Of a stretch of 64,000 nucleotides of DNA, positions 1 through 12,055 are shown piece by piece (the stretch's first letter is position 1; each line of letters opens with the position of its first letter). The DNA is taken from assembly GCA_023053685.1 (NCBI GenBank), contig JALIGW010000003.1, positions 44,648,496 to 44,712,495 of the forward strand, in the 5' to 3' direction. The DNA comes from Diadophis punctatus similis. Its lineage: Eukaryota > Chordata > Lepidosauria > Squamata > Dipsadidae. The notes below the pieces were generated by a model. That model saw nothing but the letters and a program-made list of their open reading frames with translations. It did no database searches and had not been told where the DNA came from. The position numbers and the translations under genes were made by a program.

Positions 1-3000
1 AACTCTGCCCCTTTTCTGTAAGGCACCTCCAGAACAGAGGAAATTCCTCAGCTCTGATGTGATGTGAAACAAAACATGAGCTGCCATCCTAGGTCTCAGT
101 CAAACTCTCTCCTCCCCAAACCCTCTTTTTCTCCCTGTGACACTTTCCAATAAAGTGGGGCTCTCCCTCTGCAAATCCACCCCTCCCCTCCTTCATTCTT
201 TTCTGGTTCAGGCATTGTAACCTGATAGGCTGGAAATGCAGTTCTTTCATCTTCCATTTCCCACATCCTGAGAGTCTGGCGAGAAGAAGCCCACCCAGAG
301 AAAGGAATGTCAGGCATGTGGCTTCCTTTCCCTCCCCCAATCCCCCATGTGGCTCCATTCACAAAGCAGATTAGCAATGGCAAAAGGGCCTCCATTGAGT
401 CTCTCTCTCTCTCTTTCCCCCTCTCCTCACAATCCACCCCCTCCCCAACAAAAGGAAAAGAAGAAAAAAGAGAGCGTTTCCTAAGAAATATTAGCTATCC
501 AGAGGATTCAACTCCCCTTTGGTCCTTTTCTTCTCCAATATGGGGGAGAAAAAAAACCCACTACAAAACTGGTTTCCTCTCCTTTTTATTACAAGAAGAA
601 TCTGGGTCTCGAGCATCTATTGAACTAAAGGAATAAATCTAATGATGGATTTTGTGTATCTAATGTTTAGATAATGGTGATATTAAAATATCTGGGAAAT
701 CTTAAAAGTTCATCGAAGAGTAGATGATTAGAAAGAAATGGATGACCAAAAGAATTCAAGCCACAGCGATTCAGAATAAGTGTGGGTCAATGTGGTTTTA
801 GATACCTGCTTTTTCATTATGCCGAGTTGATTCTTGTTTCTTTACTTTTCTGAATGTCTTTATCATTCTCTCCAATCATTGGGAGCTATCTAGCAGCAAA
901 CAAGAAAGAAAATACAGTACATATGTTCACATGTAATCCAATTCTAAGCACATGTTCTTGCAAACTTCAACATCACTTACTTTTCAGCAAACGTAGGGCT
1001 CGGCTGCAAGTTTTAATCAGGTCGTATTCACAGATGGAATAAATTAAGAGTTGAAGCTGCAGCAAAAGACAATACCCATCATTTATATGCATGTACTTCT
1101 TCCCTTCATTCATGATTTTGATGGGTATATAATGTGAGTGTATCTGAGAATCAGATGCAGCAGAAAGTATACTGCCTAAAACATTTAATACATAATCCTG
1201 GTCTATGGTGTGCATTGTTTGATTCTGGTTTAGTATTATATGAGATGCTAACCATTATGGTATCATTTTGATGTAAGCCATGTGACTATGGCTTATTGAA
1301 CAAGCAGTGGTCTAAAAATTCTGACTTAGCCTTATGCATGAACCATATCTATGTCTAAGCTAAATATACTTAGAACCAAAAAAGAAACGGGCAATTTATT
1401 TAAAAGGTTTATATAAAGCAATGTTCCAATTGCTTGGCTATGAACAATAATTTCAACAAAAAAACATCTAAAATTTTATTTACTTTTCCTGCATTAGAGG
1501 ATTACCTTACAATACCAGACAGAATGCTGATATTTCATAATAGCCATATGACTGCTTGAATGATCTCAACATAGATTTTAGGAATAAACTAAGCAGTGCC
1601 CCAGGATTGGATGGACAGTACTGTAGGACATTCTAACAATCAAGGAAAGATACTCAGTAATATGTGTTTTGAATTGAAACCAGAGAATATTTTTGTTCCC
1701 ACCTTTAAAAAGTTATTAAACAATTTGTTAACTGTAATGGCGAACTCTCAAGGGGGCCAAAAAAATCTAAGTAGCTCTAAAGAAAGAGGCTTGTGGTGAG
1801 GGGACAGGAAGAAATGTACATGTAAGCTGAGAAAGAGACATTATACTTCCAAAGGCCCAGCAGAACAATCAAGGGATAAAGCAGTAATTAGGCCTGATTA
1901 TCATGCAAGGCAACTCTGGTTAGAGTGAAATGCAGCTCAAGAGAATGAAGAACTGGGTGGATTGTTTCCAGTGTTAGGAACTGACGCTTTGATATCTGTA
2001 TGGAAGCTGTTTCTCAGCCAGGAGAACATACAGAAACATAAAACTTGGTTGCAAATATCATGTATTACTTAACTTAATTATTAACTTAACTTAACACCTT
2101 ACTAGCAGAGAGATGACCATGACAGCTGGATTAGAGGAAGGGTTTTCACATGCCCAAGACCCTAATTTTGTCTTTTTCAAAATTCAATTTCTCAGTTTCA
2201 AAAAACAACGAAATAAATCTGCCCAGGAAAGCCAGCCTCTATTTCAAAGCTGCAGATATGGGTCAGTTTGAAAAAGCAAGAAATTAAAGACAAGGCCTGT
2301 TAGATCATTTAGACATTCTGAATGAATGCCCTTTCTTATTTAGTTGGTTATTTTACTTGCAAATGCATATTTTTCTGCATTTGGGCCCTTAAAAAGCCTA
2401 TATTCTGTCTTTGGACTCTGGCTTCAAGTCCTGTCCTCATAGCATCACTGCAGGGAGACATAAGCAAATAAAAGCAAAAAATGTTTACAGTACAGAAAGA
2501 CACCCTTTGGTACCACTGAGCAATACTCAATGAACTGGCAATAAACTAGCATGCTGCATCCTTGTTTTCCCAGTTCATGCTTTAACGAGCAATTAGAACT
2601 AGGGGTAGGAATGTAATAAGGTAGATCTCTTTCAATGACCTTTCACTTTTCCACATGTCTGGACTGTGTTGTCCATCCAATGTCTGAGAGAATGCCTATG
2701 TGTTTTGAAGACAACTAAGGAGCCAGGGAAGGTCATATATGCTTTCCAGATCTGCAGGGCAATTAATGAATGCATTTAAGAGCTGAAAATATATCTGTGC
2801 AAAAGCACCCTATCGAAAGTGCTAAAGGAAGTGTAATAGCTTATAACCATCCTTGACAGCTTCTATTGCAATTTGAGGTGGCAATGGAGGAGGGGTTTGT
2901 GAAGATATCACCTAGAAAAGTAGGTTACTCCAAAGTAGCACACACAAAAAAAGGTATGAAGCTGGAATTCCTTTTGTGGACTGGAACACTTCCATAACTT

Positions 3001-3250
3001 GGAAAAAGGAAGCAAATAAACTGTTATTTATGAAAACCTAAATGTACAAGGAAGGAGAATTTTATGTACAATTAGCTCCATGCAGGAAACAAAACTGATT
3101 TTTTTTCTGCTGGTCACTGTTATATTACATTATGTTATATTAGAGACAACAGCATTAAGCTATGTGGATGCTATTCTGTTAATGGATTTTAACTACAAAC
3201 TATAAACCTCTTAGGAGAATTAAACAGTTTCCCATCCTGTACCATAATAG
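1..3250. other. Intergenic DNA, no gene recognised
   Basis: No exon with recognisable protein similarity and flanking splice sites is visible on either strand. The open frames here are short and of low complexity. The first 500 bases are pyrimidine-rich. In human the gene left of PIM1 is FGD2, but I recognise no FGD2 exon. Confidence 0.5.
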
Positions 3251-3257
3251 CATAGCC

Positions 3258-3916
3258 AGAGATTGTATTTAGCCGGTTCGGATCGGTTGAGGCAAACCAG
3301 TAGTGGCGACCTGCAGGTGGGCTGGCCCAGAGGTGGGTTCTACTTACCTTCCCACCGGTTCACATCACGACGGAAGTGCAGGTTTTGCACGTGCGCACGC
3401 GCGCTTCCCCTCATGCAAATTAGCTGCAGCGCATGCTCAGTAGTTGCATTCAAGCCCTTCCCCGTTGCAAACAAGGAAATTAGGACGAAAAACAGCTGCA
3501 GAGCTGATCAGCTGAGCTTTGGAAGAAGCAATAAAGGTCCGTATAAACCTGGGGGCGGACCCACTTCCAAGCACACACAGAACCAGATCTGCATGCACAA
3601 AAGACAACAACACGGAAAAAATCCCCCCAAAAACCCCCACAAAAAATTAACAAAAAATCCATTAAAAAAGATGGTGGAGCCCATGGACCGGCACCAACCA
3701 AACCAGGTCAGTGATGTCACCAGCGGGTTGCTACCAGTTCGGGTGAACCGGTCCGAACCGGGAGGAACCCACCTCTAGGCCGGCCCACCCACTCCGGCGC
3801 TATGCCATCCTATTTAGGCACGTTTTGAAGCCGCGCGCATGCGTGCAAGCCACCCGTGCGATCAAAGCACAGCTCACATTTGCGATCCAGTAGGTAAAGT
3901 AAGTGAATATCACCTC
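3258..3916. mobile_element. GC-rich non-autonomous DNA transposon, split by a younger insertion
   Basis: The left part (about 3258-3327) is rich in CCGGTTCGG-like motifs. The right part (3786-3916) contains ATGCGTGCAAGCC and ends in a CACCTCTG-like terminus. The two halves are separated by the hAT-like element at 3328-3777. No transposase frame is seen. The outer boundaries are approximate. Confidence 0.5.
3328..3777. mobile_element. hAT-like non-autonomous element nested in an older element
   Basis: It starts CAGAGGTGGGTTC and ends GAACCCACCTCTA, so the termini are inverted repeats of each other. The flanking octamers are GGCTGGCC (3320-3327) and GGCCGGCC (3778-3785), a 7 of 8 match that fits the 8-bp TSD of hAT elements. 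Relatives in this window lie at 6868, 10168, 58680 and 62515. The 171-codon frame across it is low complexity and not a gene. Confidence 0.75.
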
Positions 3917-4155
3917 TGAACACAGCCTTCTTCAGTCTGGTGCCTTCCAGATGTGAGTAGACAGAAATGGCGAGTCCAATGCTTCTGAAGCCATGGGAAA
4001 AGATACATTACAGTATGGCCAACCATTAAGGAGTATTATTGTAGAAAAAGTGGACTTTTTTAATCTTTAAAATCTGCCATTAGGGAAACTCTCCTCTTGC
4101 AAACCAATCAGCAGTAGACTAAATGATATTTCACAGCTCACTAATTTAAGAGAAC

Positions 4156-4859
4156 TGTTGTGGCCCGCCAGCAGCCCGTGCAGCTGGTAGCTGATTCCGA
4201 CAGCGAAGAGGCTGATGTGGTGATGTGCCAGCAGCCTGTGCAGCTGGCACCCAAGTCGGACAGTGAGGAGGCTAGAGAGAACTTGGTGCCAGAGGCAGAG
4301 ATTCAGCCAGGGCCTTCAGAACCTCCAGAAGCTCCCATCAGTGACGAGGAAGAAGAGGAGGAGCCTATTCTCAATGCATGGACACGCAGAGCTGCCAAAA
4401 GGCAGGAATGGTTCCTCAGGAGGAGGTCACCTCAAGAGTAAGGCTTGGGGTTAATTGGCCACTCCCCTAGCCTATTTAAGGGATGAAGACAAAGGAGCCA
4501 ATTTGCAGGAAACAACTTCGTTCCTATTCCTTCGTGTCTTGGCTCCAGAAACGTCTGATCGGCTCTTGTTCTCCCTCTTGGCATTTTTCCTGCAAATTGC
4601 TTCTGGGCATTTTGCCAACCACCGTAAGATTGCTGTTATCTACAAGACTGTACTCAGAGTTGAGTTATTATTTCGTGGACTCGTGCTGGCTGTTAATGAA
4701 GTTGAATTAACAGCCGGTGTTCAGAAAAGACTGCTTTAAACTGTATTTGTGTTTGACGACTACTAAGAAAGCTCATTAGTAGTCCTTAATTAGTAAACTA
4801 AGGTTTGTACAGACTTTGTGTGTGCTGTGTTCTTTGTGGTCCGTAGCTGGGACAGAACA
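4156..4859 (+). mobile_element. Solo LTR of an LTR retrotransposon
   Basis: A 704-bp unit begins TGTTGTGGCC and ends GGACAGAACA, giving the TG...CA termini of an LTR. It is flanked by a perfect 5-bp duplication AGAAC (4151-4155 and 4860-4864). No second LTR, primer-binding site or gag/pol frame is nearby, so it is a solo LTR left by recombination. A TATA-like CTATTTAAGGG near 4470 supports plus orientation. The 5' part has an acidic open frame (4160-4441) with a repeated SDSEEA motif. Gypsy-type is my guess for the superfamily. Confidence 0.8.
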
Positions 4860-4864
4860 AGAAC

Positions 4865-6763
4865 TTTCCCCTATTTCACGGATGTCAAACTCATGGGGTC
4901 ACGTTGTCATCACGTGATGTATCATGATGTTTTTCCCTTCGTGGAGCTGGGGTGGGCATGGCCTACGCATAATACATCTGACCCACGGGAGACAAAGAAA
5001 GATTTATTTTCTAGCCTAAACTTGGATGTAAATCAGTAGTCTATATTTATAGACAGGGAACCCCAAGCATGAATCTTAAAATAAGAACTTTCAGACAAAT
5101 AGAGCAATAATATTTGAAGAAGGAGATCCTTTGCCTTTTCCAAAGCCATGCTTGCTTAATACCAAATTTGGCTAATAGTGTGTGTTGGGAACAGGCATAT
5201 CTTTTTCTTCCTCTCCGGTCCTGTCAAAAGTCCCTGAACAGTGTGATGCTGATGTAGGCAAGGAGCCTTTCCCATTTCAAAGCATAATATGTAGAAACAA
5301 TGCCAATGGTCAAGTTCTGCCCAAAGAGTTCTGGCATCTCTGGGGGTAGATATGACCTGTCCTCTTTTGGAATTTGCCCTCCCTCTCCTAATCTTTTGTC
5401 ACTTAAAAAAATCCGGGGACTAGGATTGCTGTAAAATACATTTATCAGTGTGACATTTAGATTTGTTTCCTATTAAGGGGCCACTTATTACTCACCTAAA
5501 TTACAGTGGTAATCAAAACACCATAGATATTCAAATACTTTTTTTCTTTCTTGTATTCTCTTATCAATCCCATGAACTTTATATAAATGAGAAGCTTTTG
5601 TGAATAGAAGATAACTGTACATGTAAATAAGCCCTTGGATATGTAAACTTGACCGAAGGAACCTCAGTGAAAGATGGAAACTGAAACTGCCATTGACATC
5701 TGCTTCTATGAAATGTCACATTTCAGATTTGCTCTGATTTGGGGATAGTCTATTTGCCAGGATACAGACTAACTTCCCATCGGGTTTGCAGTGAAGTTGT
5801 GCTGTTGGGCAGATACAAGCAATGCCTGTTTACAAAAGACTCCTGTACACGCTCATCTGGAACTAATGGCTGTCCTTAGGATAATACCCAAGGGAAAATA
5901 ATGCCTTGGGGTAATAGAACCTCTTCCTGTTGCAAAATCAATCTCTAACTGTCCTTCACTAAGGCAAATCCAGTGATACTCACGAAACATTTATCTTAAT
6001 TGTTTATTTATTGGACTCTCTTTGGCATGTTGACACAAATCAATGCTGACATATAGATCACAGGAAACAGTTGGAGAATTTTCTGTTGATTATATATCTG
6101 TGCAAGTCAGTTGATGCCAGTTACCGTAGGACAGATTTGTCTAGTGTTTGTAAATAGAAGATTAATTCAAGGACTGTCAGGTTGCCATCCTTTTCAAGAA
6201 TTCAGTAATCATCTGTTCAGAACAAGGAACAGGCTATTTGGTGTTGATTCACATGGCAGCTTAGAGCAAGAAGTTTGGACACTTTCAAAGAGTAATCTGA
6301 AGTTTACTTAAGGTAAGCAGGTCATGTGAGTTCCAGCTATCCAAAAAAACATGGGATACGCATAGCTATGACATGGCCAACAGTGAAATCCCCTCATGAC
6401 CCCTTTCCCAGGCAGAAGTCTGGAATCTAGGCAGAAAACAAAAGATGCCAACCATCTAATCAGGCAAGTGTGCTGATAATCAACTGCTAACAGAAAGAAG
6501 CCAGCAGGACAGCTCATTTAAGGATATAAATGTTCATCAATACATACTCAAGGGAAGTCTCTCCGTTCTGACTTTTGTCTTTTAATTATTCCTTTTCACC
6601 CTGAGTTTTGTGTCTGTTTACAAAGGGGAGTTGTTCTTGCTGAATAGCTTTAACATTCAGGTTAATATATCCACTCTGATTTACTCTAGCTGGATATTTC
6701 AAATGGGTGATAAAAGAAAGGACCAGAAGAAGCTACGTGTGGAGATGCAAAGGCCAGAATTAC
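4865..6763. other. Intergenic DNA, no gene recognised
   Basis: AT-rich sequence without a supportable exon, RNA gene or clear repeat. Short open frames at 6111-6311 and 6308-6517 have no recognisable family. Confidence 0.5.
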
Positions 6764-6771
6764 CTCTAAGC

Positions 6772-7232
6772 CAGTGGTTCTCAACCTTCCTAATGCCTCG
6801 ACCCTTTATACAGTTCCTCATGTTGTGGTGACCCCCAACCATAAAATAATAAAATTATTAGGAATCTCAGGGGTGAATTCTAACTTATCTCGCTGCTTGT
6901 TTGCTTCCTCCTACGCTGTGTGGCCGCACCTTGTGGGCACGCATGCGCTTTGCGCGCGCATGCGCAGTGATGCAATTTTTTTTTAAAAAATGTCCAAATA
7001 AAAAGCCGAAAACAAAATGGCGATGCATGTGCAGAAGCCAAATTTCTGGTACAGTTATTTTTTTTGCAGTAGTCTATTTGCATGTGGGTGGACCCGCCTG
7101 GAGACAGATAGGAGCGGTGTCTCGGTTCCTAAGACCATTGGAAATATGTGTTTTCCGATGGTATTAGGCAACCCCTGTTAAAGGGTCGTTCCACCCCCAA
7201 AGGGGTCGTGACCCACAGGTTGAGAACCGCTG
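6772..7232 (+). mobile_element. SPIN-type hAT transposon, non-autonomous, with a nested insertion
   Basis: The left end CAGTGGTTCTCAACCTTCC and right end AGGTTGAGAACCGCTG are inverted repeats. The element sits between perfect 8-bp duplications CTCTAAGC (6764-6771 and 7233-7240). The subterminal sequences (CCTCATGTTGTGGTGACCCC on the left; GGAGCGGTGTCTCGG and GGGTCGTGACCCACAGG on the right) match my memory of the SPIN (SPACE INVADERS) family known from many tetrapods. A separate element interrupts it from 6868. There is no transposase. Confidence 0.85.
6868..7060. mobile_element. Element nested inside the SPIN copy, related to those at 3328 and 58680
   Basis: It begins CAGGGGTGAATTCTAAC, close to CAGGGGTGGGTTCTAAC at 58680, and continues with a GCATGCGC-rich core and AAAATGGCGATGCATG. 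The far terminus expected for the family is not visible, so the copy is truncated or diverged and the right boundary is approximate. Confidence 0.55.
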
Positions 7233-7326
7233 CTCTAAGCAAAATGAGCAACTATTGTACTTCTAGCCATGTATTTTTGAAAGCAGTGATTATCCATTTC
7301 TATTGCAAGAGAAACCATTGTCCCTT

Positions 7327-7539
7327 CAGGGGTGAAATCCAGTAGGTTCTGGAGAACCGGTAGCAGAAATTTTGAGTAGTTCGGAGAACCAGTAGTGGAA
7401 ATTTTGAGTAGTTTGGAGAACCAGCAAATACCACCTCTGGCTGGCCCCAGAGTGGGATGGGAATGGAGATTTTGCAATATCCTTCCCCTGCCACGCCCAC
7501 CACAGAACCAATAGTAAAAAAAATTGGATTTCACCACTG
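7327..7539. mobile_element. Short non-autonomous DNA transposon (hAT-like)
   Basis: It begins CAGGGGTGAAATCC and ends GGATTTCACCACTG, which are inverted repeats. The interior repeats the phrase GGAGAACC three times with GAAATTTTGAGTAGTT between. No clear 8-bp target duplication is visible. There is no coding capacity. Confidence 0.65.
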
Positions 7540-7596
7540 CTTGACATATATACAGTACTGGAGTTACATGTAGCTGCCTCCCTAGGCTACCAGCTT

Positions 7597-7641
7597 CAAG
7601 TATCATGGAAAACATTGTACAAGTATCATGGAAAACATTGT
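7597..7641. repeat. 23-bp exact tandem duplication
   Basis: The unit beginning CAAGTATCATGGAAAACATT occurs twice back to back, at 7597-7619 and 7620-7641. Confidence 0.8.
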
Positions 7642-7689
7642 GGTGGTCTTACTTTAGTAGTGAAAAACACTCAACTACCAACCTAGTCA

Positions 7690-8350
<661 letters not shown>

Positions 8351-8376
8351 AAACACCCGCGAAAACCTCAGAAAAC

Positions 8377-8386
<10 letters not shown>

Positions 8387-8438
<52 letters not shown>
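8387..8438. repeat. (CA)n microsatellite
   Basis: About 26 uninterrupted CA units, preceded by a short TATATA run. Confidence 0.95.
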
Positions 8439-8439
<1 letters not shown>

Positions 8440-9940
8440 ATTTATCTTTAGTAGAAAAGGTATACCATTTTACTGGTCTGATTAGCTGCTAAAATGTCTT
8501 AGACCAATCCTGGGGCTTATTCCTTTGGCCTACCAATAATTTTTCTTAGTTTTGGTATGCCATACTCTCCTACTTCTAAAATAAAATATAAAATTAAATC
8601 ACTTGGTCTAAGAAATGGGGCACAGAGATAATCTCATCTACTTATGCTTCTCCAGTGACTTAATTTTTTAATAAGCATTATTTTAGCGGACTTGCAAAGT
8701 GTCTGCACTCAGGCAATAGATACTGGCTCAAATGTGACCTTTAGTGATTTAAAAGAAACCTGGCATGAGAGGTTGATAGAATACAATCTTCTGTGTATTC
8801 ACCATGTACTATACATGGTGTAATTCACATGGCATGAATTATTATGGGGATTATATACAAGTAGAATAAAAAATAATTAAAGGATTGATTGAATGAATGA
8901 ATGAATGAATGAATGAATGAATGAATCAGAGCTGCTTTCTACAAGCAATATAAAAATCCACAATTGATAGTGATCCCAAACTTATAGTGGAGAGCTTCCT
9001 ATCTCAGGAAACGTATTTATTTGCACAGACTATTAAATTTATAGAAAATGGCAAGAGAAAAAGAATGATGAAGTCAAAGGAAGAGACTCCACTGAGTAAG
9101 GGTAATATTTTGCTATTCTAAATTAAAATATCCAGGCGGAAGTAGTATTAATCCACCAATTATCACCGGTTACCAGATTCTGTTGCTACTTCAGTTACAA
9201 GCAGTATAGGGTCATAGCTTAAAATGTGACCCTTGCTTAATTTGTTTGCCATGGATTGAATCAGACTTCCTGTTATTTTTTCACTAGGGACAGATGCTTA
9301 TCATGAATTTAGTACTGATTGAATCATCTGTTTTATAACTTTCTCCCATTAAACAATTGCAAATTAATCATTTGTTAGGCAACTGATTTTTTTAAAATCA
9401 CTTTTTATATTATGATTGAAAAATTGTCCCTTGGAAGTTAGGGAGCATTTTGAAATGCCCAAGGCTGCCAGCCAATTGTTATAGTGCAGTTTTGTTCCTT
9501 ATACACAGTACCAGTTTTCCCCAAGCATAAACTAAGGAAGATGATAAAACACAGGGCAACTGTTCAATGTATGAATTACTAGAATTTTCACTCCTCCTTG
9601 CCCAGGGTTTCTATCAATGAATTGTTTTTTATCCTAAATTTTTAATATCCTTTGCTTTGTATACTCGATATCCTCACTGCAATTCTGTAATTTAAGGATT
9701 AACTGCATGTTTACATAGAATCATGGAGTCTGCCACTCCAAATATACCTAAAGGCTTAAGTTTAAAAAAATAAATATTAATAATGTAGAAGAATTGTGCT
9801 TTTTTAGTACAACATTCCCAGTGCCATCTGGATGTTGGGGGCAACATTTCCACAATCTTCAAGAATAGCCATAGATAATGTTGATTTATGGGTTTTATAA
9901 ACCCACACATATGAAGAGCCTCAGGTCTGCAAAGATTATA
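8439..9940. other. Intergenic DNA with a (GAAT)n microsatellite
   Basis: AT-rich DNA without a recognisable gene. A (GAAT)n tetranucleotide run lies at 8888-8926. Confidence 0.5.
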
Positions 9941-10748
9941 CAGGTAGTCCTCAATTTACGACCACAAGAGAGCCCAAAATTTAAGTTAAGTGAAAATTTT
10001 GTTAAGTGAATTTGCCCCATTTTACGACTTTTCTCACCACATTCGTTAAGCGAATCCCTGTAGTTCTTAAATTAGTAACACAGTTGTTAAGTGAACCTGA
10101 TATCCCCATTGACTTTGCTTGTCAGAAGGTCGCAAAAGGGGATCACGTAACTCTGGGACACTGCATCCAGAGGTGGGTTCCTGTCCAGTGCACAGCTTCG
10201 GTAGGGAGCGGCCGATTGCGCAACTGCTCCAGAGCCCTCTCTGCTGGTCCATCGCGTGCGTTGCTATTTTTCCCCATGAATTTTTGGCCGATTTTGCTTC
10301 TGCGCATGCGCAGAAGCAAAATTGCGCCAAAATCTCATGAGGGGAAGCGCGAGAGATTTTGGTGAGATTTTGCTTCTGCCCATGCACGGAAGCAAAATCG
10401 TGCTGAAATCTCGTGTGTGCGCGCGTCCCCTCGTGAGATTTCAGTGCGATTTTGCTTCTGCGCATGCTCAGAAGCAAAACTGCATGAGGGGGCGCACACG
10501 CATGGCGCACCCACACGCCCGAAGCATGGAGATGCGTGCCCAGCGCACCGGCACCGGTAAGGCAGCAACCCGTCACTGACTGCCTCCATCATGTGAGTCA
10601 GTTGTCAAGCATCCAAATGTAAATCACATGACCATAGGGATGCTGCCACAGTCATAAGTGTGAAAGATGGTCATAACTCACTTTTTTCAGTGCCGTTGTA
10701 ATTTTGAATGATCACTAAATGAACTGTTGTTAAGTCGAAGACTACCTG
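9941..10748. mobile_element. TA-flanked MITE (Tc1/mariner-like ends) carrying a nested hAT
   Basis: It starts CAGGTAGTCCTCAATTTACG and ends TAAGTCGAAGACTACCTG, which are inverted repeats, with TA on both sides as for Tc1/mariner-type insertion. The interior has the family hallmarks TTTGCTTGTCAGAAGG and CATGACCATAGGGATGCTGC. The element is split by the 10168-10578 insertion. Copies recur at 26662, 31660, 32250, 33786, 34846, 35311, 41735 and as a scrap near 55969. Confidence 0.8.
10168..10578. mobile_element. hAT-like element with three internal palindromes, nested in a MITE
   Basis: It starts CAGAGGTGGGTTCC and ends near ACCCGTCACTG. The flanking octamers ACTGCATC (10160-10167) and ACTGCCTC (10579-10586) match at 7 of 8, fitting a hAT target duplication. 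Inside, the core TTTTGCTTCTGCGCATG and its reverse complement form three palindromes: 10291-10322 (perfect, 32 bp), 10366-10399 and 10448-10480. Open frames here are shadows of these palindromes. Confidence 0.7.
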
Positions 10749-11159
10749 TATTAGAATGTTATTAAACGGAAGGAAATAGCCTCCTTGCATTTAAAATTGC
10801 ATAAAGACTATTTCATTTGAATTAATATTGCCTATTAAACAAATATTGCATACAGAAGATGGAGATAATTCTTCTGCAAAATAGAAATTGAAGAAAACCA
10901 GGCAGTGTACCTAAACATAATTCTGTCACCTGTTTTTATAATGCCAAATGCTGAGAGTATGGAAGGTTCATTTTTTAAAACTTTCTAAAAAAAATTAAAA
11001 GATGCATGCTAAAAAAAGTATAAATGTAGACTCTTTGTTGCTGTTTCATAGTTTTCATGTAGAATTGATAAAAATATCAGTAAATTTAAATTCAGTAAAT
11101 AGTTGTGAATTAAAAGGTATTAACTAAATCACTTTTCTCTACTACTTACTCCTACAATT

Positions 11160-12055
11160 TTGATATTATTATCCGCTCACAACGTGAAGTCACAGCTGCC
11201 AGTTCTTTAGCTGATGTTGGCCTTCATACACATCAAGTTTTTCCCAAGAACCTAGGGTGTTGTAAATTATTACTGTGCTGTATAAGTAGATCCAAGCAGT
11301 GTGACTTTTTTGCAATTAACTGATGGAAATTTTTTCAAAGTGCAGATTTTCTAAATGCTGTCTATGATCTTCTGACATGGCAATCAGTGTACCAATAACC
11401 ACTGGGACTACCACAGCAGATTTATGCCATAATCTTTCAATTTCAATTTTCAGATCCTGATCATTTGTGATCTTTTTCAATTCTTTGTCTTCTATTCTAT
11501 GCCCTGGCATTGCCACATCAATTATCCACATTTTCATCTTTTCAATCAGTTATATTTGAGGTGTTATGAGGCACGACTTTATCAGTCTGTATTCGGAAAT
11601 TCCACATTTTAACTTGCTTATTTTCAACTATTTATTCAATTCCCCACCAATTTTACTTTACTAGCACATAATTTTATAGATGTTCCAGTGAATCACTTTG
11701 ATGACTATATTTTTGTTTACAATCAGTTTGTGCGATCTTCTTGCATGAGACGAATATATGATCTATTGTTTCTTCTGCTTCTTTGCAGAATCAGCATTTT
11801 GAATTATCTGATCATTTTTCAATTCTGGTCTTAATTGCGTTAGTTTGAATAGATTGCTCCTAAACAGCCAAAATATTTTTAATGATCCAAGTTCTTTTTA
11901 ATGTTCTAGTTGTAAGCCACTGGCAGATTTTATCTTTATGCACATTCTCCTTGATCTGTTGTACAAATTAGCCACATGCTTTTTCTTGACATTATTTACA
12001 AACAGCAGAGATAAGATGCTGCATGAAATGTTTGCAGCTTACTGAATGAATAAAT
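11160..12055 (-). mobile_element. Degenerate non-LTR retrotransposon 3' ORF fragment
   Basis: On the minus strand the frame at 11316-11537 reads WIIDVAMPGHRIEDKE, then DLKIEIERLWHKSAVVVPVV. That is the C-terminal domain pattern following the reverse transcriptase in some LINEs, as I recall the R4/Dong clade. Frameshifts and stops break the frame downstream, and the related SHNTPDLTI-type motif occurs at 25315-25530. The copy is old and inactive. Confidence 0.55.

Noticed and set aside
3263..3778. 171-codon frame at the left
   Set aside because: Spans two nested non-coding transposons and is low complexity.
10067..10592. Frames of 70-170 codons around 10.3 kb
   Set aside because: They are products of the triple palindrome and appear on both strands.
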